A program made the position numbers and the translations under genes. DNA of 21,112 nt from JAAFHB01 sp037128295 (GTDB lineage Bacteria > Bacteroidota > Bacteroidia > Bacteroidales > Prolixibacteraceae), in assembly GCA_037128295.1 (NCBI GenBank), contig JBAXWR010000120.1, positions 1 to 21,112 on the forward strand, read 5' to 3'. Shown piece by piece: positions 7,012 to 14,475 of this stretch. The notes under the pieces are model-generated. The model worked only from the letters and a program-made list of their open reading frames with translations. It made no database searches and was not told where the DNA came from. The stretch's first letter is position 1. Each line of letters begins with the position of its first letter.

Positions 7012-8541
7012 TTATTTATCCCAGAATACGCGCGTTGCAAGGTTATCTGCACCCATGCGGGCTACCGCTTCGTTGTAATTGGTTGTATTCACTGATTTTT
7101 CCCTGACAGGATAAACCAAACGATGAACGAAACCACCTGCAACTGCCGGATCTGCACTTGGATAGGTATTAGGTGCCAAAGCCGGGAAACCACTGCGACG
7201 GAAATTTGCCCAAGCCTCTGATCCATTCTGGAAAGATGCGATCCAGTACTGGGTGTTGATTTGTTCCAAAGCCTTTGCCGCATTAAATGGATTGGCCACC
7301 AGATAAGCGTCCTGACTTGCAACTGGAATTGTGGCAGTTGCGTCATATTTGGCCATCTGATCCATATGTGCCTTAACACCAGCATTATAGTAGGTAGATA
7401 CTGATCCTGTAATCCAGCCCCTTTGAGCTGCTTCGGCAAGTAACAATTGGGTCTGGGCATAGGTAACAATAAACTCAGGAATATCAATCTTCGCAACTGT
7501 GCGCCTGTTTAACTGCGAATATTTCCAGGCAGCTCCAGATTTGCCTGGATAGTCGGGTGCGTTTACAATTGACGATTCGTTGTAACCAACCGGAAGTCCA
7601 ATTTGATTTGCTGGAGTTACATCTTCAGCTCCTGCTGTGGCCAATGGATTGGCAGGTACAGCATATTTAACAGCAATTACTGCAAGGCGGGGGTCATTGG
7701 TATTTTTCAGATAATCGACAAATGGTTTTGCGAGATAGTAATTACCCCTTTCAGTTCCCTGATAAGTATTTGAAGATGGATGGTTGAACGTACTATTGTA
7801 AGCAAGCAATGCATTGTCGGCATTCGAAGACATCACGCCACCATTGAAAGCTGCCGCTGCATATTGCTGTGCCTTGGCGGCATCGGCCTTTGCATAACGC
7901 ATTGCAATACGCAGGAGGAGCGAATTTCCCAACTTTTTCCACTGTGCGATATTCCCCTTATAAAACAAATCACCTGTTTCGATCGTCTTTGTAGCATCAA
8001 GTGCTTTGGTTGCCTCATCCAATTCCTTTACCAAATCGTCATAAATGGTTTTATTGGCATCATACTTTGGAAGGTAAATCCCATCAATGTAACCACGTCC
8101 AGCTTCAGTATAGGGAACGTCTCCGTAAGTATCGACCAATACCATAAAAACCTGGGCTCTCCAAATGCGGGCCATGTTGTAAAGGTTGCTTCGTGCCGGA
8201 AGGCTTTTTGTCTTGTTGAGGACATCGGTCAACAGAACTACCGGGCCGCTTGAAGCGGTAAAATAGGAATTAAAAAGGGCGTTTGAATTCGGATCGTACA
8301 CTATGTTGTGGTTTCCACCTTCGAGAACCCCGGTAAATGGAGTAAGGATCTGTTGCACTAAAGCACTCTGATAATTAAGCGTACTTACGCCGGAACTGTA
8401 CTCGGCAGTCGAAAAAAGGTACATCGGATCGAGTGAGGTAGCCAGAACAGGATTTGTATTGATCTGTTCAAAATCTTTGTCGCAACTATTCAGTCCTGTT
8501 AAGAAGACCAACAGTATCAGGTAGATATATTTTGTTTTCAT
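7012..8541 (-). CDS. SusD/RagB-family surface glycan-binding lipoprotein
   Basis: The 509-residue protein begins with a lipoprotein signal (MKTKYIYLILLVFLTGLNSC); Cys20 is the lipidation site and acidic residues follow at once (CDKDFEQ), consistent with the surface-export signal of Bacteroidota lipoproteins. The body has the SusD-like pattern: INTNP near the N-terminus, MARIWRAQVFMVLVDTYGDVPYTEA, LLLRIAMRYA, QTQLLLAEAAQRGW and a C-terminal VYPVREKSVN. It matches the group often described as SusD-like_2. It would cap the SusC barrel and capture oligosaccharide or another ligand at the cell surface. The start is 18 bases after the susC stop, so the two are co-transcribed. The glycan cannot be read from the sequence; the nearby fucosidase hints at a fucosylated substrate. 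Confidence 0.95.
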   Translation of the reverse strand: MKTKYIYLILLVFLTGLNSCDKDFEQINTNPVLATSLDPMYLFSTAEYSSGVSTLNYQSALVQQILTPFTGVLEGGNHNIVYDPNSNALFNSYFTASSGPVVLLTDVLNKTKSLPARSNLYNMARIWRAQVFMVLVDTYGDVPYTEAGRGYIDGIYLPKYDANKTIYDDLVKELDEATKALDATKTIETGDLFYKGNIAQWKKLGNSLLLRIAMRYAKADAAKAQQYAAAAFNGGVMSSNADNALLAYNSTFNHPSSNTYQGTERGNYYLAKPFVDYLKNTNDPRLAVIAVKYAVPANPLATAGAEDVTPANQIGLPVGYNESSIVNAPDYPGKSGAAWKYSQLNRRTVAKIDIPEFIVTYAQTQLLLAEAAQRGWITGSVSTYYNAGVKAHMDQMAKYDATATIPVASQDAYLVANPFNAAKALEQINTQYWIASFQNGSEAWANFRRSGFPALAPNTYPSADPAVAGGFVHRLVYPVREKSVNTTNYNEAVARMGADNLATRVFWDK

Positions 8542-8559
8542 ATGATAATTATCGTTGAG

Positions 8560-11500
8560 TTATAATTTGACATTAATGTTTAATCCAAAACTACGGGTTG
8601 TTGGCAGTGTATGCGTTTCAATCCCCTGAAGGTTATCTGACGCAGATACTTGTGCCTCAGGATCAAGGTTGTCAATATGTTTTGTGATCATCAATACGTT
8701 GTTGCAAACTGCCGAAACGACCAGTTGTTTGATAAACGTTTTGGTAACCAGACTTGAAAAGTCGTAACCAATTGACAATGACCTCCAACGGATAAAGCTA
8801 CCATCGTAAATAAAAGGAGTTGCAATATTGGTACTGCGGTATTGTGTATAAAACTGCTCGGCTTCAACCCTGGTTGTATTTGGAGTGCCATCGGCATTTA
8901 CACTTTCCATCAAAACACCGCCATCGCGGCCTACCAGCGATGATTGGGTCAAACCTTCACGGATAAAGTTCAGGTTTGAGTTCGACATGATCTTAAACCC
9001 TGCTTTGTAGTCAACCTGTGTTGTGATCCTCAAATGTTTGTAGTTGATCGCATTGGTCCAGCCACCTACCCATTTTGGAATGGCACTTCCGTAGGTAATA
9101 ATATTTCCCTGTTGGAAAAGTCCACCGACTGTAATGATGTTCCCGTTGGTATCGCGCTTATAGTCGAATCCACGTAAAGAGGCCAATGGCATCCCAACTT
9201 CATGGGAAACAAATCCAAAGAATTCGCCGGTCCCAACATCAAACCTTGCCTGACCGTTTGCCAAGGCTATTACTTTACTAATATTGTAACTGGTGTTGAA
9301 CCCCGATTCCCAAGTCAGGTTTTTTGTTTTAATTGGTATCACTGTCAACATAAATTCCAAACCTTTGTTTTCCAGTTTTCCAACATTGACAAGTGTCTGG
9401 CTGAAACCTGAAGCATTCGATACGTCAACTTTCAGGATTTCATCCACTGAATTTTTCTTGTAGCCAGAAACATCAAGATTAACACGGCTGTTCAATAACC
9501 TTAATTCGAGTCCCAATTCCATTTCCTTTACTTTTAACGGACGAAGGTTTGGGTTCGGACTAACAGCCCCGGAAATTGATCCAAGTGCATTTCCATTGAA
9601 CTGGTTTGAGTTGACCGAATAGTATAAGTTGTTGGCATAAGGATCTGTATCTCCTCCAACTTCAGCATAGGATGCACGCAATTTCCCAAAGTTAAGCCAT
9701 GCTGGCATCGATTTGAAAAATTGACTGAAAACGTAACTCAAACTTGCCGATGGGTAGAGGTAATTGTTCGAATTTGGGTTCAACGTCGAGAACCAGTCGT
9801 TACGGGCAGTTGCATTCAGGTACAAATAATTTTTGTACGAAAATTCAGCAGATCCATACAATGAATTAACGGCTTTCTTAGAATAATTATAGAAAGGGTT
9901 TTTGGTCTGACCATTACCGATTGTATATAAATCCCTCACATAGAAGTTGGTAACAGAGGCACCAATGTTGTCCCAAATCTGTTGCATCTGGTTACCACCG
10001 GCGGTTACATCAATACCGAAATCACCAAATGTTTTGTTGGCACCTACAAGAAAATCAAGGTTTCTTTCGCGGAATGTTGTAACATCCTGATAATAATAGC
10101 CATTAAAACCAGAAGCAGCAGCCCCGATCGAACGGGTTCCTGTCGGACGGTCATAATTGTAAGGACGGGTGTAATAGTCCTGACCTACACGGCCTTGAAC
10201 ATAAAGCCAATCCAGCAATTGGTAACGGACTGATGCGTTTCCAAACAAACGGTCACGTTTAACATTTTCAAAGCGTTGGTATGCAACCCAATATGGATTG
10301 TTCCTGTTCGTGAAGCGTGCAAGCGGCTGTTCATTTCCATTGACATCTTTATAGGTATTTTTTAACCAGCCTACATCAATACTGTTGGCCATTGTATAAA
10401 TGGTCGTATTGGCGTTCATGTCCTGCAAACCAATTTGTGGTGGATTATGGTTGTTTTCGTTCGAATAATTGAAGTTAAGTTGAATGGATAGCTTCTCTGT
10501 AAATTTATAATTCAACCCAAAGTTGAGGATCTTCTTTTTGTAATCAGAATTTGGAACGATTGCATCTGCCGATGTATTTGCAAACGACATGCGGAAACTT
10601 CCCTTGTCACTGCTACCGGTCAAAGCAACAGAATTTGTGAAATTAATGGCAGTGCGGTAAAAATCCTTGATGCGGTTCTTGTTGGCGACATAGGGTTGTG
10701 AGCTTCCGTCAAACTGAGGGGTCAATACGCCATCGAATTTTTCACCAAAACTGTGTACACCCGAACTTTGTGCCTCAGCAGTTGTGGTAGGACGTTTGCC
10801 GTACTCACCTTGTCCGTACTCATACTGGAAATCGGTATAGTCGAGGGCTTTGTCAGCCTGAAAGTTGGAAGTGATTTCAACACCAATTCCTTCTTTCCCT
10901 TTACCACTTTTGGTTGTAATGATAATAGCACCGTCTTTGGCACGGAAACCATATAGTGCGGCTGCAGCAGCACCTTTCAAAACAGTCATTGATTCGATAT
11001 CGTCCTGGTTGATACTCTGTAATCCATCACCCTGGTCGGATGAACCACCTGTAGGATTGCCCGTTCCGTTGCCTGCTGATCCTCCAGCCGATATAGCCGA
11101 ATTGTTGATTGGGACACCATTGACGATGATCAATGGGGAGTTATTCCCACCAAACGAAGACTGCCCGCGGATACGGATTTTGGACGATCCTCCGGGTCCA
11201 CCTGCAGGGGCAGATACGTTCAACCCGGCTACCTTACCCTGTAAGCTGTTACCCAGGTTAGTGGTACGGTTAGTTAAAATGGCTTCCTTATTTACCGAAG
11301 TGGTCGAATAACCCAATTTCTTCGCTTCCTTTCTGATACCGAGAGCGGTAACGACCATTTCATCAAGATTGACAGTACTTTCGGCCATCACGATATTAAT
11401 CGTATTTTGAGTGCCAACTTTAACATCCTGGGTCGAATATCCAACAAAAGAAAATTGCAAAACACTCTGGTTGTTGGGGATACGGATCGTGAAATTCCCT

Positions 11501-12024
11501 TGGCCATCAGTAATTACACCTGTGGTCGTCCCTTTTACAATGATCGTAACCCCGGGAATAGCTTCACCTTTCTGGTCCTTTACGTTTCCGGATATCGACT
11601 TTCCCTGTTGCTGTTCTGCCTTACTTGCAGCAACAAGCGGATTAAGCGACTTCATGTCATCCTTTTTGTAAACGAATACCTGCCGGTCGTCAATCACAAA
11701 TGCAACATCGGTCCCTTCAAAAAGCTGCTCGAGGACTTTTTCAATCCTTTCCCCTTTTGCATCAATAGACTTTTTGACACTTCCACTGATAATCGCATCA
11801 TCGTAGAAAAAAATGAACTCGCTTGACTTTTCAATCGAACTGAAAATTTCAGTAAGCGAAGAGTTCTGAAGCTGCAGGTCGATCTTCGTCTTCTGAGAAT
11901 AAGAACTGCCCGAAACAGCCATCGAACCGGCAAAGAGCAAAACCGCTAATAGTTTCATAGCTAGCAAATTAACTTTTAATCTCTTCCCCAGACAGAAAGA
12001 GCGAACATCCGAATTTTTTTTCAT
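8560..12024 (-). CDS. SusC/RagA-family TonB-dependent outer-membrane transducer with STN domain
   Basis: The 1154-residue protein has a signal region (best hydrophobic stretch 23-43; Met23 is a possible alternative start) and an STN signalling domain (about 46-122, ending RQVFVYKKDD). A carboxypeptidase-regulatory-like beta domain follows (about 143-213, SISGNVKDQKGEAIPGVT), then a TonB-box-like DEMVVTALG (221-229), a plug with IRIRGQSS and SMTVLKGAAAAALYG (346-359), and a beta-barrel ending in an aromatic-poor KL. It imports SusD-captured ligand using ExbBD/TonB energy. The STN domain marks it as a transducer that talks to the FecR protein encoded just upstream, so uptake and induction are coupled. 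It is the expected length for the family. The intergenic leader (108 bases) contains two hairpins and a possible antisense RNA. Confidence 0.96.
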   Translation of the reverse strand: MKKNSDVRSFCLGKRLKVNLLAMKLLAVLLFAGSMAVSGSSYSQKTKIDLQLQNSSLTEIFSSIEKSSEFIFFYDDAIISGSVKKSIDAKGERIEKVLEQLFEGTDVAFVIDDRQVFVYKKDDMKSLNPLVAASKAEQQQGKSISGNVKDQKGEAIPGVTIIVKGTTTGVITDGQGNFTIRIPNNQSVLQFSFVGYSTQDVKVGTQNTINIVMAESTVNLDEMVVTALGIRKEAKKLGYSTTSVNKEAILTNRTTNLGNSLQGKVAGLNVSAPAGGPGGSSKIRIRGQSSFGGNNSPLIIVNGVPINNSAISAGGSAGNGTGNPTGGSSDQGDGLQSINQDDIESMTVLKGAAAAALYGFRAKDGAIIITTKSGKGKEGIGVEITSNFQADKALDYTDFQYEYGQGEYGKRPTTTAEAQSSGVHSFGEKFDGVLTPQFDGSSQPYVANKNRIKDFYRTAINFTNSVALTGSSDKGSFRMSFANTSADAIVPNSDYKKKILNFGLNYKFTEKLSIQLNFNYSNENNHNPPQIGLQDMNANTTIYTMANSIDVGWLKNTYKDVNGNEQPLARFTNRNNPYWVAYQRFENVKRDRLFGNASVRYQLLDWLYVQGRVGQDYYTRPYNYDRPTGTRSIGAAASGFNGYYYQDVTTFRERNLDFLVGANKTFGDFGIDVTAGGNQMQQIWDNIGASVTNFYVRDLYTIGNGQTKNPFYNYSKKAVNSLYGSAEFSYKNYLYLNATARNDWFSTLNPNSNNYLYPSASLSYVFSQFFKSMPAWLNFGKLRASYAEVGGDTDPYANNLYYSVNSNQFNGNALGSISGAVSPNPNLRPLKVKEMELGLELRLLNSRVNLDVSGYKKNSVDEILKVDVSNASGFSQTLVNVGKLENKGLEFMLTVIPIKTKNLTWESGFNTSYNISKVIALANGQARFDVGTGEFFGFVSHEVGMPLASLRGFDYKRDTNGNIITVGGLFQQGNIITYGSAIPKWVGGWTNAINYKHLRITTQVDYKAGFKIMSNSNLNFIREGLTQSSLVGRDGGVLMESVNADGTPNTTRVEAEQFYTQYRSTNIATPFIYDGSFIRWRSLSIGYDFSSLVTKTFIKQLVVSAVCNNVLMITKHIDNLDPEAQVSASDNLQGIETHTLPTTRSFGLNINVKL

Positions 12025-12031
12025 AATTTTG
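12024..12031 (+). promoter_or_regulatory. Plus-strand -7-like box over the susC start codon
   Basis: TAATTTTG matches TAnnTTTG exactly and points away from susC, toward the plus-strand terminator at 12080-12113. No TTG is seen at the right upstream distance, so alone it is weak; its value lies in the pairing with the terminator. Confidence 0.3.
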
Positions 12032-12037
12032 AAACTG

Positions 12038-12113
12038 AATTAATTAAACATTGTGCCTTTCGGCATGATTGATTTTTGGCCGGTTGATGTTGCGAGCATC
12101 AGCCGGTTTTTTT
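12038..12113 (+). ncRNA. Candidate antisense small RNA to the susC leader
   Basis: A transcript starting a few bases after the plus-strand -7 box (12024-12031) and ending at the U-run near 12113 would be about 75 bases. It would carry a small hairpin (TGCC-TTTC-GGCA, 12054-12065) and a strong terminator hairpin, with no coding frame of note. It would be fully complementary to the susC 5' leader on the opposite strand. Cis-encoded antisense RNAs at the anti-sigma/susC junction are known in Bacteroides fragilis glycan loci (DonS type). The start point is estimated from the promoter box only. Confidence 0.35.
12080..12113 (+). terminator. Strong plus-strand intrinsic terminator between fecR and susC
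   Basis: CCGGTTGATG (12080-12089) pairs with CATCAGCCGG (12097-12106) through ten base pairs including one G-U, with a 7-base loop, and is followed by seven T (12107-12113). The U-run lies on the plus strand only, yet the genes on both sides are on the minus strand. It therefore cannot end fecR transcription in the usual way and must act on an antisense transcript, or be a relic. Confidence 0.75.
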
Positions 12114-12132
12114 ATTTACGACCTAACTTTAT

Positions 12133-13296
12133 TTACTCATAAAAAACGTACTGATTCCCTTGTGTTGAATATCGTGATTTAGAAATTACTGCCAATCCGT
12201 CAAGAACCCTTTCCGGATTTTCTTTTAAGTCTAACTTTCCGGATAATCGTTTTATACTTGCCTGATTATTAGGTAGAATATTAATATTGTAATAACGGGA
12301 AACCCGTTTAAGCAACTCTGGAAACGGCTCATTTTTAAAGATCAGGTAACCATCTTTCCATGCTGTATAGTTGTCAATATTGACCACTTCTGAAATCAAT
12401 AGATCGCTTTTATGATCTGTTAAAGATGCCTTTTGGTTCGGCAACAGAAATTGTTCTTTGGGATTGGCTGTTCCCTGCTTCATTTCAAGACTGACTTTTC
12501 CTTCAAGCAAAATTGTATTGTATTCATTATCTAATTTATATGCCTGAACATCAAACCTTGTCCCATAAACTTTCACATTATAGGCATCCGTACGGACATA
12601 AAAAGGTTTCTTAGAGTCTTTTTCCACTTCAAAATAGGCCTCCCCTTCGAGAAAGACTTCCCGCTTATTACCTTTAAAAACAGGCAGGAAGACCAACCGT
12701 GAACCAGAATTGATCCAAACTTTGGTCCCATCAGAAAGTTGAATAAACGAACGTTTACCATTAGGAACGATCAGTTGATTGAATGAACCCTCAGCAATCG
12801 TTTGTTTCATGTGGGTCGTATCGTTTACCAAAATACCTGCACCGTCGGCAGAATATTTAACATTTGATTGTTTTACGCTGATGCCAACATGTTTACCATC
12901 AGCCAATATCAATTCAGTATCCTGGTAATTGGCAGTTGTTATTGCAGCAAACTTTTCGATGTTGGGTTGCTGCCTGAATTGTAACAGGGCGAGGGTGCCG
13001 GTTCCAATGATGATAAGGATCAACCCGGCATATTTGAACCATTTTAACCTGACCGTTTTTTTATGTCCTCTCAGGACATTGTTCCACTGCTTCAGTTTTT
13101 TCTCCTGACTTTGCAAAAATTCAGGTTGTTGTATGTTGTTAAGTATTTCAACGGCCATACTTATCTCGGCACGTCTTGTCGGGAAATGTCCCTTTAAATT
13201 TTCAATGGCTGAAGGGCCATGGGAAACAATCTCCAGAAAGTCCCCGTCCATTAAAAAATCCTCGCTCGAATAAGTATTGAAATGATGCAGATCCAT
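12133..13296 (-). CDS. FecR-family anti-sigma factor (inner-membrane sigma regulator)
   Basis: The 387-residue protein has a cytoplasmic N-terminal part (about 1-85) expected to bind the sigma factor and one membrane segment (about 86-106, WFKYAGLILIIIGTGTLALL). The periplasmic FecR domain (about 173-270) has the signatures VPNGKRSFIQLSDGTKVWIN, REVFLEGEAYFEV and VYGTRFDVQAY, and a C-terminal DUF4974-type domain (about 317-386) is expected to contact the STN domain of SusC. It holds the ECF sigma factor inactive until SusC signals ligand arrival. It lies between its sigma gene (249 bases upstream) and susC (108 bases downstream), the standard order for such trans-envelope relays. No convincing promoter of its own was found. 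Confidence 0.94.
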   Translation of the reverse strand: MDLHHFNTYSSEDFLMDGDFLEIVSHGPSAIENLKGHFPTRRAEISMAVEILNNIQQPEFLQSQEKKLKQWNNVLRGHKKTVRLKWFKYAGLILIIIGTGTLALLQFRQQPNIEKFAAITTANYQDTELILADGKHVGISVKQSNVKYSADGAGILVNDTTHMKQTIAEGSFNQLIVPNGKRSFIQLSDGTKVWINSGSRLVFLPVFKGNKREVFLEGEAYFEVEKDSKKPFYVRTDAYNVKVYGTRFDVQAYKLDNEYNTILLEGKVSLEMKQGTANPKEQFLLPNQKASLTDHKSDLLISEVVNIDNYTAWKDGYLIFKNEPFPELLKRVSRYYNINILPNNQASIKRLSGKLDLKENPERVLDGLAVISKSRYSTQGNQYVFYE

Positions 13297-13474
13297 CCGT
13301 TTGATTACATTTTACTCATAGAGTGATCGAAATTAAAAATCTGGACAAAAATTTTAACAAATTTTTTGATTTTATTCAATTTGTGAAGTATGGTCTCCAT
13401 AGATCCAGTCAACATCTTACATATTAGATAGATATGTATTTTTAGAAATAAGTATTGCATACAAATTCTGAAAA

Positions 13475-13512
13475 CCAGCCAGTTGCTAGTTGCAAGCTAC
13501 CAGTGGCAATTT
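13475..13512 (+). repeat. Degenerate 7-bp-period repeat downstream of the sigma gene
   Basis: From 13478 the units GCCAGTT, GCTAGTT, GCAAGCT, ACCAGTG and GCAATTT follow head to tail. They are related to the heptads at 14211-14245 (other strand) and 14349-14367. The segment is non-coding and separates the sigma and fecR genes. Confidence 0.5.
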
Positions 13513-13545
13513 AGAAAAACATACTTTATCCTTTATCAAACCCGG

Positions 13546-14151
13546 CTACCTACCTAAAAGAATCCCCATCAGATGTTTGCTCCCTTTTTCCAGCCGTTCA
13601 ACTTCCTGGCGAAGCTCCTTTAATGAACGGTAAACCAATTTATAACACGAATCGACAGTTATTCCCAATATTAAGGCCATTTCATCGTAGGATAATTCAC
13701 TTTGGAACCTTAAGAAAATCGCTTCCTTTTGTTTATCGGAAAGTTTATCCAAACATTTTGTGATTGTTTTTCCCAGACGGTTACTCCATTCCTTCTCAAA
13801 AACACCCTCAATTTCAGGTTCATGTCCCTCAACTTTGTTTTCGGGAAGTTCATCGGAACTGTTAAAACGGTCCCTTATTTTGAGATTAAAAATTAATTGG
13901 TGCCTGAATGACTGGAGAAGGAACGCCCTCATATTTTTTACTGGCATCAGTTTTCCGGATGATTTGAGGAAATAACTGAAAACATCCTGAATTGCATCTT
14001 CAATGATCTGATTGTCTTTTGTATATCGCAATCCGAAATTATAAAGCAAATCATAATGACTGAAATAGATCATACCAAGGGCCTCCTGATTACCATCGGT
14101 AATAAAAAAGGTCCAAACCGCACTAAAATCTTTATTTTCAGCTTTCTTCAC
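13546..14151 (-). CDS. ECF-type RNA polymerase sigma factor
   Basis: With a GTG start at 14151 the product has 201 residues. It shows sigma region 2 (about 26-90: YNFGLRYTKDNQIIEDAIQDVFSYF and MRAFLLQSFRHQLIFNL) and region 4 (about 134-182: LDKLSDKQKEAIFLRFQSELSYDEMALILGI plus a recognition helix VDSCYKLVYRSLKEL). It would direct RNA polymerase to susC-type promoters when released by FecR. The open frame reaches an ATG at 14271 (241 residues), but those 40 extra residues are encoded by intergenic heptad repeats and contain the likely promoter (14174-14203), so they are probably not translated. An AGGAGG lies 8 bases before an internal ATG (codon 27 of the 201-residue form), but starting there would cut the conserved first helix (WTFFITDGNQEAL). 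The GTG choice is a judgement; the family is certain. Confidence 0.9.
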   Translation of the reverse strand: MKKAENKDFSAVWTFFITDGNQEALGMIYFSHYDLLYNFGLRYTKDNQIIEDAIQDVFSYFLKSSGKLMPVKNMRAFLLQSFRHQLIFNLKIRDRFNSSDELPENKVEGHEPEIEGVFEKEWSNRLGKTITKCLDKLSDKQKEAIFLRFQSELSYDEMALILGITVDSCYKLVYRSLKELRQEVERLEKGSKHLMGILLGR

Positions 14152-14173
14152 AGAATAATTAGTTTTACGATTA

Positions 14174-14203
14174 CAAATATAGCAATATTCAGGCGGCTTG
14201 CAA
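14174..14203 (-). promoter_or_regulatory. Promoter of the ECF sigma gene
   Basis: On the minus strand TTG (14203-14201) and TATATTTG (14181-14174) are separated by exactly 19 bases, a full match to the Bacteroidota housekeeping consensus. It lies 22 bases before the proposed GTG start. This sets the sigma start downstream of the longest open frame's ATG. Confidence 0.6.
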
Positions 14204-14210
14204 TTGAAAA

Positions 14211-14245
14211 CCTGCAACTGGCAACTGGCGGCTGGCGGCTGGCTT
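14211..14245 (-). repeat. Tandem 7-bp repeat upstream of the sigma promoter
   Basis: Five heptads are visible on the plus strand: CCTGCAA, CTGGCAA, CTGGCGG, CTGGCGG, CTGGCTT. On the minus strand these read GCCAG-type units like those at 13475-13512 and 14349-14367. The block ends 8 bases before the -33 box of the sigma promoter. Confidence 0.7.
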
Positions 14246-14304
14246 ACTTTCAAAGCAAGACCCTGCATCAAAAGTTAGATGAATTACTAAATGTTGATAA
14301 TTTA

Positions 14305-14321
14305 AATGACAATTGGTCATT
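14305..14321. promoter_or_regulatory. Dyad AATGAC-n5-GTCATT, possible operator
   Basis: A perfect 6-base inverted repeat with a 5-base spacer (AATTG) sits in the divergent region between the sigma and DUF1080 genes. Such symmetry is typical of dimeric repressor sites. No helix-turn-helix repressor of that kind is encoded nearby, so the binder is unknown. Confidence 0.3.
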
Positions 14322-14348
14322 AATCTGGATCGGATTTACTATTTGAAT

Positions 14349-14367
14349 CCAGCCAGCCGCCAATTGC
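14349..14367 (+). repeat. Third heptad-type repeat copy
   Basis: CCAGCCAGCCGCCAATTGC shares the 11-mer GCCAGCCGCCA with the minus strand of the 14211-14245 block, so the two copies face each other about 110 bases apart and could pair. Confidence 0.5.
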
Positions 14368-14475
14368 TATTAAATGATCCATGAAAATAATGTGCTACTA
14401 AACCCTTCAAAATAGTGCGATCTTAACAAGGTAATTTGCACTTTTGCAATTCCAGATTAATTAATTTCAAAAGCC

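Larger units (their letters stand above)
14152..14475. other. Divergent intergenic region between sigma and DUF1080 genes
   Basis: This 324-base stretch holds the sigma-gene promoter, two heptad-repeat blocks in opposite orientation, a dyad at 14305-14321 and the unassigned promoter of the DUF1080 gene. The only -7-like word near that gene is CACTTTTG (14440-14447), with one mismatch to TAnnTTTG. No other gene is seen here. Confidence 0.6.

Noticed and set aside
7780..8253. 157-codon plus-strand open frame inside susD
   Set aside because: It is antisense to conserved SusD motifs and has no recognisable features.
10865..11826. Long plus-strand open frames opposite the susC 5' half
   Set aside because: The minus strand encodes conserved STN, plug and barrel motifs here; the plus-strand frames show no recognisable domain.
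13297..13474. A separate promoter for the fecR gene
   Set aside because: TAATTTCG-like words are present but the -33 spacing is poor, so no box could be supported.
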